From: Larsenimonas suaedae | GTDB taxonomy: Bacteria > Pseudomonadota > Gammaproteobacteria > Pseudomonadales > Halomonadaceae | Direction: 5' to 3' | DNA: 64,000 nucleotides | Assembly (NCBI RefSeq): GCF_023712105.1 | Contig: NZ_JAMLJI010000002.1 | Span: 248,001-312,000, forward strand | Shown: one piece after another, positions 7,899 through 17,939 of the stretch | Layout: every line of letters starts with the position of its first letter | How positions within the stretch are numbered: position 1 is the stretch's first letter | Notes under the pieces: generated by a model | What the model was told of the DNA's origin: nothing | The model's input: only the letters and a program-made list of their open reading frames with translations | The model's database searches: none | Translations under genes and position numbers: made by a program

Positions 7899-9170
7899 TT
7901 ATGAGGCGTAGACGTCTTCAATGCGCTTTAGCGGGTAGTGCGCCGGGAACGGCTTGGTCGCGGCCCCTGAATCGACCGCGGCCTGGGCAACGGCGCTCGA
8001 CACGCGATCAAGCAAACGCGCATCAAGCGGCGTTGGAATGATGTAGCCTGGGCCGAACTCGAGTGATTCCACCTCATAAGCATCGAGCACGTCCTGAGTC
8101 ACCGGCTCGCGTGCCAGATCCTTGAGCGCGTGCACGGCCGCCACTTTCATGTCCTCGTTGATCTCACTCGCCCGCACATCCAGCGCGCCCCGGAAGATGA
8201 ACGGGAACCCGAGCACGTTATTGACCTGATTCGGATAATCCGAGCGACCGGTAGCCATGATCACGTCATCGCGGGCCGCGTGCGCGACGTCTGGATGAAT
8301 TTCCGGGTCCGGATTTGAGCAGGCGAACACCACAGGCGTTGCCGCCATGGTTTTAAGCTGCTCGGCGCTCAGAAGGTTAGGCCCGGACAGCCCGAGAAAC
8401 ACATCCGCCCCGTCAATGGCATCACTTAACGTGCGCTGTTCAGTCTCGGTGGCGAACATGGCCTTGTACGGATTCAGATCGGCACGCCCGGAATGAATAA
8501 CACCCTTGCTGTCGAGCATCGTCATGTTCTCGGCGCGCGCACCGCAGGCGATCAAGAGCTTCATGCAGGCAATCGCCGCCGACCCCGCGCCGAGACAGAC
8601 AATCCTCGCCTCCTCGATGTGCTTGCCGGCAATCGACAGCGCGTTCAAAAGTCCGGCCGCCGTCACGATCGCGGTGCCATGCTGGTCATCATGAAAGACC
8701 GGGATACTGCACCGCTCCTTGAGCGCCTGTTCGATCTCGAAACACTCGGGCGCCTTGATGTCCTCAAGATTGATGCCGCCGAAGGTATCGGCAATACGTG
8801 CCACGGTATCGATGAACGCCTGCGGGCTTTCCGAGTCGACTTCGATGTCGATGGCATTGATGCCGGCAAAGCGCTTGAACAGCACCCCCTTGCCTTCCAT
8901 GACCGGCTTGCTGGCAAGCGGCCCGAGGTTGCCAAGCCCGAGAATGGCCGAGCCGTTGGAGATGACCGCGACAAGGTTGCCCTTGCCGGTATAGAGGTAG
9001 GCGTTTTCGGGATCCTTGGCGATTTCACGGACCGGCTCCGCCACGCCCGGGCTATACGCCAGTGCCAAATGCTTCGACGTTACCGTCGGCTTGGTCACTT
9101 CGATGGAAAGTTTTCCCGGAATCGGCTTGGCATGGTAGTCCAGTGCCGCTTGCTTTTTTGAATCGCTCAT
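7899..9170 (-). CDS. maeB: NADP-dependent malic enzyme, short form
   Basis: Oxidative decarboxylation of malate to pyruvate and CO2 in the cytosol, making NADPH. The 423-residue protein has the malic-enzyme N-terminal domain (YSPGVAEP near residue 40, with the catalytic Lys in GKGNLVAVISNGSAILGLGN) and the NAD(P)-binding domain (FHDDQHGTAIV near 140, Rossmann loop GAGSAAIAC near 175). It lacks the C-terminal phosphotransacetylase-like domain of the 759-residue E. coli MaeB and so matches the short pseudomonad type. Stop faces the DUF481 gene across a shared terminator. Confidence 0.93.
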   Translation of the reverse strand: MSDSKKQAALDYHAKPIPGKLSIEVTKPTVTSKHLALAYSPGVAEPVREIAKDPENAYLYTGKGNLVAVISNGSAILGLGNLGPLASKPVMEGKGVLFKRFAGINAIDIEVDSESPQAFIDTVARIADTFGGINLEDIKAPECFEIEQALKERCSIPVFHDDQHGTAIVTAAGLLNALSIAGKHIEEARIVCLGAGSAAIACMKLLIACGARAENMTMLDSKGVIHSGRADLNPYKAMFATETEQRTLSDAIDGADVFLGLSGPNLLSAEQLKTMAATPVVFACSNPDPEIHPDVAHAARDDVIMATGRSDYPNQVNNVLGFPFIFRGALDVRASEINEDMKVAAVHALKDLAREPVTQDVLDAYEVESLEFGPGYIIPTPLDARLLDRVSSAVAQAAVDSGAATKPFPAHYPLKRIEDVYAS

Positions 9171-9375
9171 AGAGGTCGTCGCCTGCTTGTCGTCGCGTTT
9201 GTCAGTTCAGAATATATGAAAACACCACACGGCAACAACTTCGCTAACTTACCGCCACAAAAGGATTTTTACCCATCAGAAGAGCGTTATGAGTGCACCA
9301 CCCAGCCATAACAACGACCTTATCGAACGCCTCTTTTTGAACGTTAAAAAAGCACGCTCACGATGATTTGGGCAT

Positions 9376-9402
9376 AAAAAAACCCGCCATCGGCGGGTTT
9401 TT
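9376..9402 (-). terminator. Terminator after rpmE
   Basis: Reading on the minus strand, an AAAAACCCGCC / GGCGGGTTTTT stem with a 3-nt loop is followed by a run of seven T. It starts 27 nt after the rpmE stop. A typical strong intrinsic terminator. Confidence 0.9.
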
Positions 9403-9428
9403 CAGACAGAGCCTTTCGTGCTCACGTC

Positions 9429-9644
9429 TTAGCCACGCTTCATCGCAGCACCGAAACGCTTGTTGAAGCGCTCGACGCGGCCACCGGTGGTCGCCTGTTT
9501 CTGCTTGCCGGTGTAGAACGGGTGGCACTGAGAGCAAACGTCAAGAGAGAACTCGCCCTTGGATGTGGTGCCGATGTCAAAAGTGGCGCCGCAGGAGCAG
9601 GTGACGTTTACGTGATTGTATTCAGGATGAATAGACTGTTTCAT
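9429..9644 (-). CDS. rpmE: 50S ribosomal protein L31, zinc-binding form
   Basis: A 71-residue L31 of the large ribosomal subunit. Start chosen at ATG 9644 because the product then begins [12 protein letters not shown] as in the family; an upstream in-frame extension has no homology. The four cysteines Cys16, Cys18, Cys37 and Cys40 mark the zinc-containing (C+) paralogue, whose expression and stability depend on zinc. It is monocistronic with its own terminator. The rpmE-priA neighbourhood is ancestral. Confidence 0.97.
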   Translation of the reverse strand: MKQSIHPEYNHVNVTCSCGATFDIGTTSKGEFSLDVCSQCHPFYTGKQKQATTGGRVERFNKRFGAAMKRG

Positions 9645-9819
9645 GGTGTTGACCTCGTCGAATATGCCGCCACCTGATCGATATGCCAGGCACCGCATAC
9701 GTCAATTGGAAGATAAAGGTCCCGGTCTGCAGGATGCCATCTCGCGTGGAGTATGTTTTACTCATGCAGACCCAGAAGGCCGCATAGTCTAGCAGCTCTT
9801 ATTCCCCGAGGCCACATCT

Positions 9820-12054
9820 TTGCAACAGCCCGCCACCGCCGCACGCATCCTCGAGATCGCGGTACCGACGCCCCTGAGACGCACCTTCGATTACCTGCCG
9901 GGACCACACGTGCCGGCCAATGGCTGGCACGCCGGCATGCGCGTCAAGATAAGCTTCGGCCATCGCGACGCCGTCGGCATCGTTGTTGCCACCAAATCCG
10001 AAAGTGCCCTGCCTGCCGGCAAGCTCAAGGCCATCAAGGACGTGATCGACCAGGCGCCGCTGCCGGCGGACTGGCTGGCGCTGTGTCGGTTTACCGCGCG
10101 CTATTATCAGCACAGCCTTGGCGACACACTCTTTCAGGCTCTGCCGGTCCTGTTGCGCCAGGGACGCGCGCTAGAAGCCCGCACGCGAGAGCGATGGTCG
10201 CTGACCGCCAAGGGGCACGCCACCACCGCCGATGCACTGGGCCGAGCCTATAAACAGGCCGAACTTCTCGAGATGCTGCGTCTTCACCGGCGCGGGATGG
10301 TGTCCTCGGCGATCACGGCGCAGGGTTTTACCCGAGCACAGCTGGACGCATTAGGTGCCAAGGGGCTGATCGAGGGTACGGTCGAGCAAGCCATTGCGCC
10401 GGCACGTGAGCACAGCGACATCCTCGCCGAGCCCTCGCTTACGCTCAATCGTGAGCAGACCGACGCGCTCGCCACCCTCCACACGGGACTTGGAACCTTC
10501 TTTCCAACGCTGCTTCACGGGGTGACCGGCAGCGGCAAGACCGAGGTCTACCTTCAGCTGATCGACGCCGTACTGCGGCGCCAGCAGCAGGCACTGGTAC
10601 TGATTCCCGAGATCGGCCTGACGCCTCAGACGCTTGCCCGCTTCGAGCGTCGGTTCAGCGTGCCAATCGTGACGCTGCATTCCGGCATGAACGACGCTGA
10701 ACGACTGGACGCCTGGGAAGCTGCCCGTGCCGGGCGCGCCCGAATCATCATCGGAACCCGCTCGGCGATCTTTACGCCCATGGCCGCGCCCGGGGTGATC
10801 ATTGTCGACGAAGAGCACGACGACTCCTTCAAACAGCAGGACGGACTTCGCTACCACGCTCGCGACCTGGCGCTCTTTCGCGCCCAGACGCATGACGTCC
10901 CCGTAGTGCTCGGCAGCGCCACACCTTCGCTGACCACGCTCAATCATGCGCGTCAGGGGCGCTATCACCACATTCACCTGCGCCAACGTGCGGGCGAAAG
11001 CGCTCAGGCCGCGCTCGAACTGCTGGACGTCCGCGCTCGGCCGCTGGAAGGCGGATTATGTCCGCAAGCGCTCGAGGCGATTTCAGCCCAGCTCGAGCAA
11101 AAGCGTCAGGTGCTTATCTTCATTAACCGGCGCGGTTACGCCCCAACGCTTTCGTGCCACCAGTGCGGATGGTTGGCCGAGTGCCCGCGTTGCGATGCAC
11201 GCCTGACCCTACACCGTCACCCACCACAGCTGATCTGTCATCACTGCGATTACCATACCCGCCTGCCGGATGCCTGCCCCTCGTGTGCAAGCGCCGATCT
11301 GCGCCCGCTCGGCAGCGGCACCGAGCGCGCCGAAGACGCGCTCGTCAGCGCGTTTCCCGAGACCCCGGTCATTCGCGTCGACCGCGACAGCACCCGACGC
11401 AAGGACGCGCTCGCCCAGACCTTCGAGAAAATTCACAAGGGCGAGCCGTGTCTGCTGGTCGGTACCCAAATGCTCGCCAAGGGCCACCATTTCCCACACA
11501 TCACGCTGGTGGTGGTGGTCAACGCCGATGGCGGGCTCTACAGCGCCGACTTTCGCGCACTCGAAACCAGCGCGCAGCTGCTGACACAGGTCGCCGGACG
11601 CGCTGGCCGCGCCGAGCATCCAGGGCGGGTACTGATTCAAACCCACCACCCGGACGATCAGAACCTGCTGTGCTTGGTGCAGGAAGGCTACGACACCCTG
11701 GCCGACAACCTGCTCGAAGAGCGACGCCAGGCCCAGCTCCCGCCGTTCAGGCACATGGTGCTGCTGCGCGGTGAAAGCGCCCACCTCGACCTGCTCACGA
11801 CCGTGCTGGAGACGGTGAGCCAAGAGCTTCGCGCCTGGCTCGGCGAACACGCACGCCCCGTCGACTGCCTCGGCCCGGTGCCGGCGCCCATGGAGCGCCG
11901 CCAGGGGCGCTATCACATGCACCTGATGCTGATGAGCGCGCACCGAGCGCCGCTCCACGACGCGGCGGCGTGGCTTGCCAATGCCCTTGAACACCGGCCC
12001 GAGGCACGTCGGTTCAAGTGGTCACTGGACGTCGATCCGGTGGGACTTGATTGA
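9820..12054 (+). CDS. priA: Primosomal helicase PriA
   Basis: PriA recognises stalled forks and reloads the replicative helicase. The 744-residue protein has the N-terminal fork-binding domain, helicase Walker A GVTGSGKTEVY (near residue 230), the DEEH box (VDEEHDDSF), the paired zinc-finger cysteines (CHQCGWLAECPRCDARLTLH and CHHCDYH, CPSCAS; residues about 446-490) and helicase motifs ending QVAGRAGR. The start is TTG at 9820: it gives RILEIAVPTPLRRTFDY in the right place and has GAGG 8 nt upstream. No ATG fits. Confidence 0.95.
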   Translation: MQQPATAARILEIAVPTPLRRTFDYLPGPHVPANGWHAGMRVKISFGHRDAVGIVVATKSESALPAGKLKAIKDVIDQAPLPADWLALCRFTARYYQHSLGDTLFQALPVLLRQGRALEARTRERWSLTAKGHATTADALGRAYKQAELLEMLRLHRRGMVSSAITAQGFTRAQLDALGAKGLIEGTVEQAIAPAREHSDILAEPSLTLNREQTDALATLHTGLGTFFPTLLHGVTGSGKTEVYLQLIDAVLRRQQQALVLIPEIGLTPQTLARFERRFSVPIVTLHSGMNDAERLDAWEAARAGRARIIIGTRSAIFTPMAAPGVIIVDEEHDDSFKQQDGLRYHARDLALFRAQTHDVPVVLGSATPSLTTLNHARQGRYHHIHLRQRAGESAQAALELLDVRARPLEGGLCPQALEAISAQLEQKRQVLIFINRRGYAPTLSCHQCGWLAECPRCDARLTLHRHPPQLICHHCDYHTRLPDACPSCASADLRPLGSGTERAEDALVSAFPETPVIRVDRDSTRRKDALAQTFEKIHKGEPCLLVGTQMLAKGHHFPHITLVVVVNADGGLYSADFRALETSAQLLTQVAGRAGRAEHPGRVLIQTHHPDDQNLLCLVQEGYDTLADNLLEERRQAQLPPFRHMVLLRGESAHLDLLTTVLETVSQELRAWLGEHARPVDCLGPVPAPMERRQGRYHMHLMLMSAHRAPLHDAAAWLANALEHRPEARRFKWSLDVDPVGLD

Positions 12055-12063
12055 GCGCGGGCT

Positions 12064-12091
12064 TTGACACAGCGGCTGCTTGATTGATAAT
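12064..12091 (+). promoter_or_regulatory. Sigma-70 promoter for argS
   Basis: A perfect -35 TTGACA (12064-12069) is separated by 16 nt from GATAAT (12086-12091), a 5/6 match to the -10 consensus. It begins 10 nt after the priA stop and about 110 nt upstream of argS, giving argS (and probably ftsN) an independent promoter. Confidence 0.75.
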
Positions 12092-12203
12092 GGCGGGTTC
12101 TCGAACCCGATACTGCGGCCATGGCACACCGGTCATGGCGCATCTGCCGTCATTTCTGACACCACAGGTGAGTCGGCCTCACCAGGACCTTTGATCGAAT
12201 TCC

Positions 12204-13889
12204 ATGAAAGAGACGATTCTCGCACTGCTTACCGCCGCGCTCGACGCCCTCAAGGAACGCGGAACACTGCCCGCCGATGTAGCGCCTGACATCAAGATCG
12301 AAGCGACCAAGGACAAGGCGCACGGCGATTACGCCACCAATCTGGCGCTGATGCTTTCAAAGCCCGCGGGACTTAAACCGCGCGAGCTGGCTCAGGCCCT
12401 GATCGATGCCCTGCCTGAAAGCCAGGCCATCTCGCAGGTCGATATCGCAGGGCCGGGCTTTATCAACTTCTTTGCCAACACCGAGGCCGCCGCGGAAATC
12501 ATTCGCACCGTACTCGATGAGGGCGAGCGCTTCGGTCACAACACCCAGGGCAATGACGAAGCCGTGCAGGTCGAATTCGTCTCGGCCAACCCGACCGGCC
12601 CGCTGCACGTGGGCCACGGTCGCGGTGCGGCCATCGGTGACAGCCTCTGCCGGCTGCTCGCTGTCAACGGCTACGACGTTACCCGCGAGTTCTATTACAA
12701 CGACGCCGGCGCCCAGATCGACAATCTGGCGCTGTCGGTGGCCGCTCGGGTCAAGGGGCTCGAGCCCTCCGACCCCGCCTGGCCGCAGGACGGCTACCGC
12801 GGTGAATACATCAAGGACGTCGCCCGCGCCTACTTGAACGGCGAGACCGTCAAGGCCGGCGACCGCGAGACCACCGCCAAGGGGGATCGCGACGACATCC
12901 AGGCCATTCGCGAGTTCGCGGTGGCGTATCTTCGCCGCGAACAGGATCTGGACCTGCGGGCGTTCGGCGTCGAGTTCGACGTCTACTTCCTCGAATCCTC
13001 GCTCTACCGCGATGGCAAGGTCGAGGCCACCGTCGAGCGCTTGATCGACAACGGCTACACCTACGAATCCGATGGCGCACTGTGGCTCAAGACCACCGAG
13101 TTCGGCGATGACAAGGACCGCGTCATGCGCAAGCGTGAAGGCGGCTACACCTACTTCCTACCGGACGTCGCCTACCATCACGACAAGTGGAACCGCGGCT
13201 TCAAGACGGTCATCAACGAACAGGGCGCCGACCACCACTCAACGATCACCCGCGTGCGCGCAGGCCTTCAGGCGCTTGAGACCGGCATCCCCGAAGGCTT
13301 TCCGGAGTACGTGCTTCACCAGATGGTGCTGGTCACCCGCTCAGGCGTTGAGGTCAAGATTTCGAAACGCGCCGGCAGCTACGTCACGCTTCGTGACCTG
13401 ATCGATGAGGTGGGCCGCGACGCCACGCGCTACTTCCTGATCGCGCGCGCCGCCACGTCTCAAATGACGTTTGATATCGATCTGGCCCGCTCCCAGACCA
13501 ATGACAACCCGGTCTACTACATCCAGTACGCCCACGCCCGCGTATGCAGCGTGCTGCGCAAGGCCGAGCGTGAAGGCGTGCAGTTCGATCAAGCCCGCGG
13601 GCTTGCACAGCTTTCGCTTTTGACCGAGGAGCGCGAGAAGGATCTGATGAATCGACTCGCCGCCTATCCGGAACTGATCGCCCGCGCCGCCAGGGCGCGT
13701 GAGCCGTATCAGGTTGCACAGTACCTGCAGGAGCTGGCCGGCGAATTCCATTCCTACTACAACGCGGTGAAGGTCATGGTCGAGGACGACGCGCTCAGGG
13801 ATGCGCGTTTGACGCTGGGCGTTGCCGTACGGCAGGTCCTGGCCAACGGCCTTGGCATTCTGGGAGTCAGCGCCCCCGAGGAGATGTAA
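12204..13889 (+). CDS. argS: Arginine--tRNA ligase
   Basis: Charges tRNA-Arg. A 561-residue class I synthetase with an Arg-specific N-terminal add-on domain, the HIGH-type motif [12 protein letters not shown] (near residue 137), the adenylate-binding [10 protein letters not shown] and QGADHH segments, and a C-terminal anticodon-binding DALR domain. The KMSKS region reads [10 protein letters not shown], where Arg replaces the final Ser-rich sequence, common in ArgRS. The stop codon abuts the start of the SPOR gene directly (no gap), so the two are co-transcribed. Confidence 0.97.
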   Translation: MKETILALLTAALDALKERGTLPADVAPDIKIEATKDKAHGDYATNLALMLSKPAGLKPRELAQALIDALPESQAISQVDIAGPGFINFFANTEAAAEIIRTVLDEGERFGHNTQGNDEAVQVEFVSANPTGPLHVGHGRGAAIGDSLCRLLAVNGYDVTREFYYNDAGAQIDNLALSVAARVKGLEPSDPAWPQDGYRGEYIKDVARAYLNGETVKAGDRETTAKGDRDDIQAIREFAVAYLRREQDLDLRAFGVEFDVYFLESSLYRDGKVEATVERLIDNGYTYESDGALWLKTTEFGDDKDRVMRKREGGYTYFLPDVAYHHDKWNRGFKTVINEQGADHHSTITRVRAGLQALETGIPEGFPEYVLHQMVLVTRSGVEVKISKRAGSYVTLRDLIDEVGRDATRYFLIARAATSQMTFDIDLARSQTNDNPVYYIQYAHARVCSVLRKAEREGVQFDQARGLAQLSLLTEEREKDLMNRLAAYPELIARAARAREPYQVAQYLQELAGEFHSYYNAVKVMVEDDALRDARLTLGVAVRQVLANGLGILGVSAPEEM

Positions 13890-14585
13890 ATGGCTCGCAC
13901 GCCCAGTAAGAAAAGCGCCCCCCAGTCACGCAAGGGGGCGTCCAGCCGCGGCGCTCAGAAGAAAAAACCGATCACCGGCCCGTTGATCCCGGGCTGGCTC
14001 TGGGCGGCCTTCGGCATCGTCGGCGGCTTCGCCTTCGCCTACTACCTGATGCACGACGACGGCAGCCAGACAACGCCAGCCAAACCGTCGGAGCCCGCCT
14101 CGGTCATCGCGAAGCCGGTCGATAGAAGTGCGGCGAAAAACGCGGCGTCTTCTAATGCCGCCGAAAACAGCGGCGACGAGGAAAAAATGCCCTCGTTCGA
14201 TTTCTACACTCTGCTGCCGGAAACCGAAGTGGTCGCACCTGACGTCAAAACCTATCGTTCAACGCCTAAAACGCCCGAGCCTGAACCGAGCAAGCAGGCG
14301 CAGACGACACAAAAGCGTACGGAAAAGCCCACGGCAACCCTCGAGTCCGGGCAGACCTACCTGCTTCAGGCCGCCTCGTTTCAGTCCAAAAAGGACGCTC
14401 AGAAGCTTGCCGACAAGCTCAAGAACCTCGGCATCATCATTCAGCTCACCACCGTCACCACGGCAGACAACACCACCTGGTACCGCGTTCAGGCCGGCCC
14501 CTACAAGGATGGCAACGAGCTTGCGCGTGCTCAGGGCCTGATGCAGACCCAGGGCATTACGCCGCTGGTCATGAAACAGAAATGA
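13890..14585 (+). CDS. ftsN: FtsN-like SPOR-domain cell-division protein
   Basis: A bitopic inner-membrane protein of 231 residues: a basic cytoplasmic tail (1-30), one membrane segment (about 33-53), a low-complexity Lys/Thr/Pro/Ala-rich periplasmic linker, and a C-terminal SPOR domain (about 150-230) that binds denuded septal peptidoglycan. Position between argS and hslV and the tail-TM-linker-SPOR layout match FtsN, the activator of septal synthesis, although sequence outside SPOR is too variable to prove orthology. It starts immediately after the argS stop. Confidence 0.82.
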   Translation: MARTPSKKSAPQSRKGASSRGAQKKKPITGPLIPGWLWAAFGIVGGFAFAYYLMHDDGSQTTPAKPSEPASVIAKPVDRSAAKNAASSNAAENSGDEEKMPSFDFYTLLPETEVVAPDVKTYRSTPKTPEPEPSKQAQTTQKRTEKPTATLESGQTYLLQAASFQSKKDAQKLADKLKNLGIIIQLTTVTTADNTTWYRVQAGPYKDGNELARAQGLMQTQGITPLVMKQK

Positions 14586-14588
14586 TCC

Positions 14589-14610
14589 GGGTGGGGCCAT
14601 CGCCCCACCC
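14589..14610 (+). terminator. Hairpin after the ftsN-like gene
   Basis: A perfect 9-bp stem GGGTGGGGC / GCCCCACCC with loop CATC starts 3 nt after the stop codon. There is no T-tract, so it is either a weak or Rho-assisted terminator or an RNA 3'-end stabiliser. It separates argS-ftsN from the heat-shock promoter of hslVU. Confidence 0.5.
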
Positions 14611-14614
14611 TCGG

Positions 14615-14643
14615 CTTGAGTTCCGGGTACATCGACCTCATCT
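14615..14643 (+). promoter_or_regulatory. Sigma-32 (heat-shock) promoter for hslVU
   Basis: CTTGAGT (14615-14621), a 14-nt spacer and CCTCATCT (14636-14643) match the RpoH consensus CTTGAAA-N(11-16)-CCCCATNT; the -10 agrees at 7 of 8 positions. It would start a transcript about 70 nt upstream of hslV. HslVU is a classical RpoH target in E. coli, so sequence and biology agree. Confidence 0.7.
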
Positions 14644-14721
14644 AGGGGAGACACGCATCTCCCATGGCGCAGCAACGCGTCAAAGTCACCAGGGGATATC
14701 CCCCTTTTATCCGGAGTTCTT

Positions 14722-15243
14722 ATGACCACGATCGTATCCGTTCGCCGCGGCGACAAAGTGGCCCTGGCGGGCGATGGTCAAGTCTCTCTTGGCAATACCG
14801 TCATGAAAGGCAACGCCAGCAAGGTCCGCCGCCTGTATCGCAATCAGGTGCTGGCAGGCTTCGCCGGCGGCACCGCCGACGCCTTCACCCTGTTCGAGCA
14901 CTTCGAGGCACAGCTTGAAAAGTATCAGGGGCATCTGACCAAGGCCGCCGTGGAACTGGCCAAGGAATGGCGCACCGACCGCGCCCTGCGCCGTCTCGAA
15001 GCCATGCTTGCCGTGGCCGACAAGAACGCCTCGCTGATCATCACCGGTACCGGTGACGTCCTCGAGCCCGAGCATGGCATCATCACCATCGGCTCCGGCG
15101 GGCACTACGCCAATGCCTCCGCGCGCGCGCTTTTGGACAACACCGATCTGTCCGCCCGCGAAATCACCGAGAAAAGCCTGACCATTGCCGCAGACATCTG
15201 CGTCTACACCAATCACAACATCACTCTCGAAGCTCTGGACTAA
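14722..15243 (+). CDS. hslV: HslV, ATP-dependent protease proteolytic subunit
   Basis: HslV is the proteasome-beta-like double hexamer that degrades proteins fed by HslU. The 173-residue product begins MTTIVSVRR: Thr2 becomes the N-terminal catalytic nucleophile after Met removal. The [16 protein letters not shown] segment and the sodium-binding GSGG near residue 126 are conserved. A GGAG-type ribosome site precedes the ATG. hslU follows 4 nt later. Confidence 0.97.
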   Translation: MTTIVSVRRGDKVALAGDGQVSLGNTVMKGNASKVRRLYRNQVLAGFAGGTADAFTLFEHFEAQLEKYQGHLTKAAVELAKEWRTDRALRRLEAMLAVADKNASLIITGTGDVLEPEHGIITIGSGGHYANASARALLDNTDLSAREITEKSLTIAADICVYTNHNITLEALD

Positions 15244-15247
15244 GCCG

Positions 15248-16573
15248 ATGACCGAACAGATGACGCCCCGTGAAATCGTCCACGCGCTGGACCAATACAT
15301 CGTCGGCCAGGGCGACGCCAAACGTGCCGTGGCCATCGCACTTCGTAACCGCTGGCGCCGGATGCAGCTCGATGAAGACCTGCGCGCCGAAGTGGTACCC
15401 AAGAACATTCTGATGATCGGCCCGACCGGCGTGGGCAAGACCGAAATTGCCCGTCGCCTTGCAAAACTCGCCGGCGCCCCGTTCATCAAGGTCGAGGCCA
15501 CCAAGTTTACCGAGGTGGGCTACGTTGGCCGTGACGTCGAATCCATCATTCGAGACCTGGTCGAGATGGCGATGAAGCTCGTTCGCGAGCAGGCCAAGAA
15601 GCAGGTCGAGCACAAGGCCGAAGACGCCGCAGAAGAGCGCATTCTCGATGCCCTGCTTCCGCCGGCGCGCGGCAGCGAATACGACAACGGCGGCAAGCAG
15701 GACAGCACCACGCGCCAGACCTTCCGCAAGAAGCTGCGTGAAGGCCAGCTCGATGACAAGGAAATCGACATCGAACTGACGCCTCAGGGCCAGGGCATCG
15801 ATCTGATGACCCCGCCGGGCATGGAAGAGATGACCAGCCAGCTGCAGAATCTGTTTTCCAACATGGGCAAACAGCAAAGCGAAACCAAGCGCATGAGCGT
15901 CAAGGAAGCCTTGAAACTCGTACGCGACGAGGAAGCGGCGAAGTTGGTCAATGATGAAGATCTGAAAGCCCGCGCCATCGACTCGGTCGAGCAGAACGGC
16001 ATCGTGTTCGTCGATGAGATCGACAAGGTCGCCAAACGCAGCGAATCCGGCGGCGATGTTTCGCGTGAAGGCGTTCAGCGCGATCTGCTGCCGCTGATCG
16101 AAGGCTCAACGGTCTCGACCAAGCACGGCATGGTGCGCACCGACCACATTCTCTTCATCGCTTCGGGCGCCTTCCACCTCTCCAAGCCCTCGGATCTCAT
16201 TCCGGAGCTTCAGGGCCGTCTGCCGATTCGCGTCGAGCTTTCCGCGCTCACGCCGGACGACTTCAAGCGCATCCTGACCGAGCCGTCCGCGTCGCTGACC
16301 CGTCAGTACGAGTCACTGATGAACACCGAAGGGCTTCAGGTGGAATTCACCGAAGAAGGCATCGACCGCATCGCACAGATTGCCTATCAGGTGAATGAAG
16401 GCACCGAAAACATCGGCGCGCGCCGCCTGCATACCGTCATGGAACGTTTGCTCGAGGAGGCACTGTTCGAAGGCAGCGACATGCAAGGCCCGCTGACCGT
16501 CGACGCCACCTACGTCGAGGACCGCCTTGGCGACCTGGCCCGCGATGACGATCTCTCGCGCTATATTCTATAA
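15248..16573 (+). CDS. hslU: HslU, ATPase and unfoldase subunit of the HslVU protease
   Basis: AAA+ unfoldase that threads substrates into HslV. Start ATG at 15248 gives [21 protein letters not shown], the family N-terminus, and a 4-nt gap to hslV; longer in-frame readings run into hslV. Walker A GPTGVGKT is at residues 58-65, the pore motif GYVG near 90, Walker B VFVDEIDK near 255, and sensor and arginine-finger residues in the last third. The I-domain insertion lies at about 110-240. 441 residues, normal length. The C-terminal tail LSRYIL is the docking tail for HslV. Confidence 0.97.
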   Translation: MTEQMTPREIVHALDQYIVGQGDAKRAVAIALRNRWRRMQLDEDLRAEVVPKNILMIGPTGVGKTEIARRLAKLAGAPFIKVEATKFTEVGYVGRDVESIIRDLVEMAMKLVREQAKKQVEHKAEDAAEERILDALLPPARGSEYDNGGKQDSTTRQTFRKKLREGQLDDKEIDIELTPQGQGIDLMTPPGMEEMTSQLQNLFSNMGKQQSETKRMSVKEALKLVRDEEAAKLVNDEDLKARAIDSVEQNGIVFVDEIDKVAKRSESGGDVSREGVQRDLLPLIEGSTVSTKHGMVRTDHILFIASGAFHLSKPSDLIPELQGRLPIRVELSALTPDDFKRILTEPSASLTRQYESLMNTEGLQVEFTEEGIDRIAQIAYQVNEGTENIGARRLHTVMERLLEEALFEGSDMQGPLTVDATYVEDRLGDLARDDDLSRYIL

Positions 16574-16579
16574 GCCGTC

Positions 16580-16602
16580 GCGCCCCGCTCACTGTGGGGC
16601 GC
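16580..16602 (+). terminator. Hairpin after hslU
   Basis: A 7-bp stem GCGCCCC / GGGGCGC with a 9-nt loop starts 7 nt after the hslU stop and has no T-tract. It may be an attenuating or stabilising hairpin between hslVU and the DUF971 gene. Confidence 0.4.
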
Positions 16603-16630
16603 ACCTCGAACGTGGTAGAGGAGACCGAGC

Positions 16631-17014
16631 ATGACCGAGCCCACCCTGACCCATGTCCACTACCGCCGTGAAGATCGTATTCTGGATCTCACCTTCAGCG
16701 ATGGCCATCACTACGCTCTGAGCGCCGAGTATCTGCGTGTCCACTCGCCGTCGGCCGAGGTCAAGGGCCATGGCGCAGGCCAGGAAGTGCTTCAAGTCGG
16801 CAAGAAGAACGTCGGGCTGACCGACATCACTCCCGCCGGGCATTACGCCCTGAAGCTGCATTTCGATGACGACCATGACAGCGGACTTTATACCTTCGAG
16901 TACCTGCTGGAACTTGCGCTTCACGAAGAGCAGTACTGGGCACGCTATCTTGAACGTCTCGAGAAGGCCGGCCAGACACGTCAGCCGATGTCGATCTCGA
17001 TTAAGCAGCTTTGA
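16631..17014 (+). CDS. DUF971 protein (gamma-butyrobetaine hydroxylase N-terminal-like)
   Basis: A 127-residue cytoplasmic protein of the DUF971 family, the small zinc- or metal-binding fold also found at the N-terminus of gamma-butyrobetaine hydroxylases. Family marks visible are the LTFSDGHHYALSAEYLRVHSPSAE opening and the DITPAGHYALKLHFDDDHDSGLYTFEYL core. The hslVU-DUF971-ubiE order is the same as in Pseudomonas. Function is not known; a role in Fe-S carrier or redox biology has been suggested for relatives, which I cannot test here. Confidence 0.85.
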   Translation: MTEPTLTHVHYRREDRILDLTFSDGHHYALSAEYLRVHSPSAEVKGHGAGQEVLQVGKKNVGLTDITPAGHYALKLHFDDDHDSGLYTFEYLLELALHEEQYWARYLERLEKAGQTRQPMSISIKQL

Positions 17015-17134
17015 GGCTCACGCCAAAGACAAAATCCGCCGTGGACGCTACAATGCAATCCGCCATCGGCCCCGGCCATCACGCACGCCTCCGGGCAGCC
17101 GTCACCTTCTGGCCTTTATCTTTTTGAGGAAAGC

Positions 17135-17881
17135 ATGGATAAGCGAACCACGGACTTTGGCTACGAAAAGGTGGCCTTCGAGGAAAAAGCCGGACGAGTG
17201 GCCGATGTCTTTCACTCCGTCGCCTCACGCTATGACACCATGAACGACCTGATGTCGATGGGCGTGCACCGCGTGTGGAAACGCATCACCATCGAGCGCT
17301 CCGGCGTGCGCCGTGGGCACAAGGTGCTCGACATCGCAGGCGGTACCGGTGATCTCACCGCCAAGTTTTCAAAGCGTGTCGGTGATCAGGGCCAGGTGGT
17401 CCTTGCCGACATCAACAGCTCCATGCTCAACGTCGGCCGCGATAAGCTGACGGATCTGGGGCTTTGCAACAACATCGAATACGTACAGGCCAATGCCGAG
17501 GCATTGCCGTTTGAAAGCAACACGTTCGACTGCATCACCATCGCGTTCGGGCTTCGAAACGTCACCGACAAGGCCAAGGCGCTTCGCTCCATGGCGCGTG
17601 TCCTGAAACCCGGCGGTCGACTGCTGGTTCTGGAATTTTCCAAACCGGTCAATCCCGTGTTCTCGAAAGTCTATGACGAGTACTCCTTCCGAGTACTGCC
17701 AAAGCTTGGCCAGTGGGTCGCCAACGACCCCGACTCCTACCGCTATCTGGCGGAATCGATCCGCATGCACCCGGATCAGGAAACCCTCAAGCACATGATG
17801 GAACAGGCAGGCCTCGAGCGCGTCGAATATACCAACCTGACCGGTGGCGTAGTGGCCTTGCATCGAGGCATCAAGCTCTGA
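17135..17881 (+). CDS. ubiE: UbiE, ubiquinone/menaquinone C-methyltransferase
   Basis: SAM-dependent C-methylation of the ubiquinone ring precursor (and of demethylmenaquinone where present). The 248-residue protein has the SAM-binding motif [13 protein letters not shown] (near residue 70), the UbiE signature [18 protein letters not shown] and the second signature [23 protein letters not shown] site lies 6 nt before the ATG. First gene of ubiE-ubiJ-ubiB, whose products cooperate in the Ubi complex. Confidence 0.97.
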   Translation: MDKRTTDFGYEKVAFEEKAGRVADVFHSVASRYDTMNDLMSMGVHRVWKRITIERSGVRRGHKVLDIAGGTGDLTAKFSKRVGDQGQVVLADINSSMLNVGRDKLTDLGLCNNIEYVQANAEALPFESNTFDCITIAFGLRNVTDKAKALRSMARVLKPGGRLLVLEFSKPVNPVFSKVYDEYSFRVLPKLGQWVANDPDSYRYLAESIRMHPDQETLKHMMEQAGLERVEYTNLTGGVVALHRGIKL

Positions 17882-17939
17882 TCGGTCTATCCATGATTTC
17901 ATGACGCAGTCTGGCTGCGCATCAGGCAAGAGTAAATCC

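Noticed and set aside
9289-9366. Plus-strand 25-codon frame between maeB and rpmE
   Set aside because: Has a GAAGAG site but no recognisable product; it runs almost into the rpmE terminator. Not enough to call a gene.
16580-16602. CRISPR-like or mobile-element repeat
   Set aside because: A simple hairpin only; no spaced repeats, transposase or terminal inverted repeats were found anywhere in the window.
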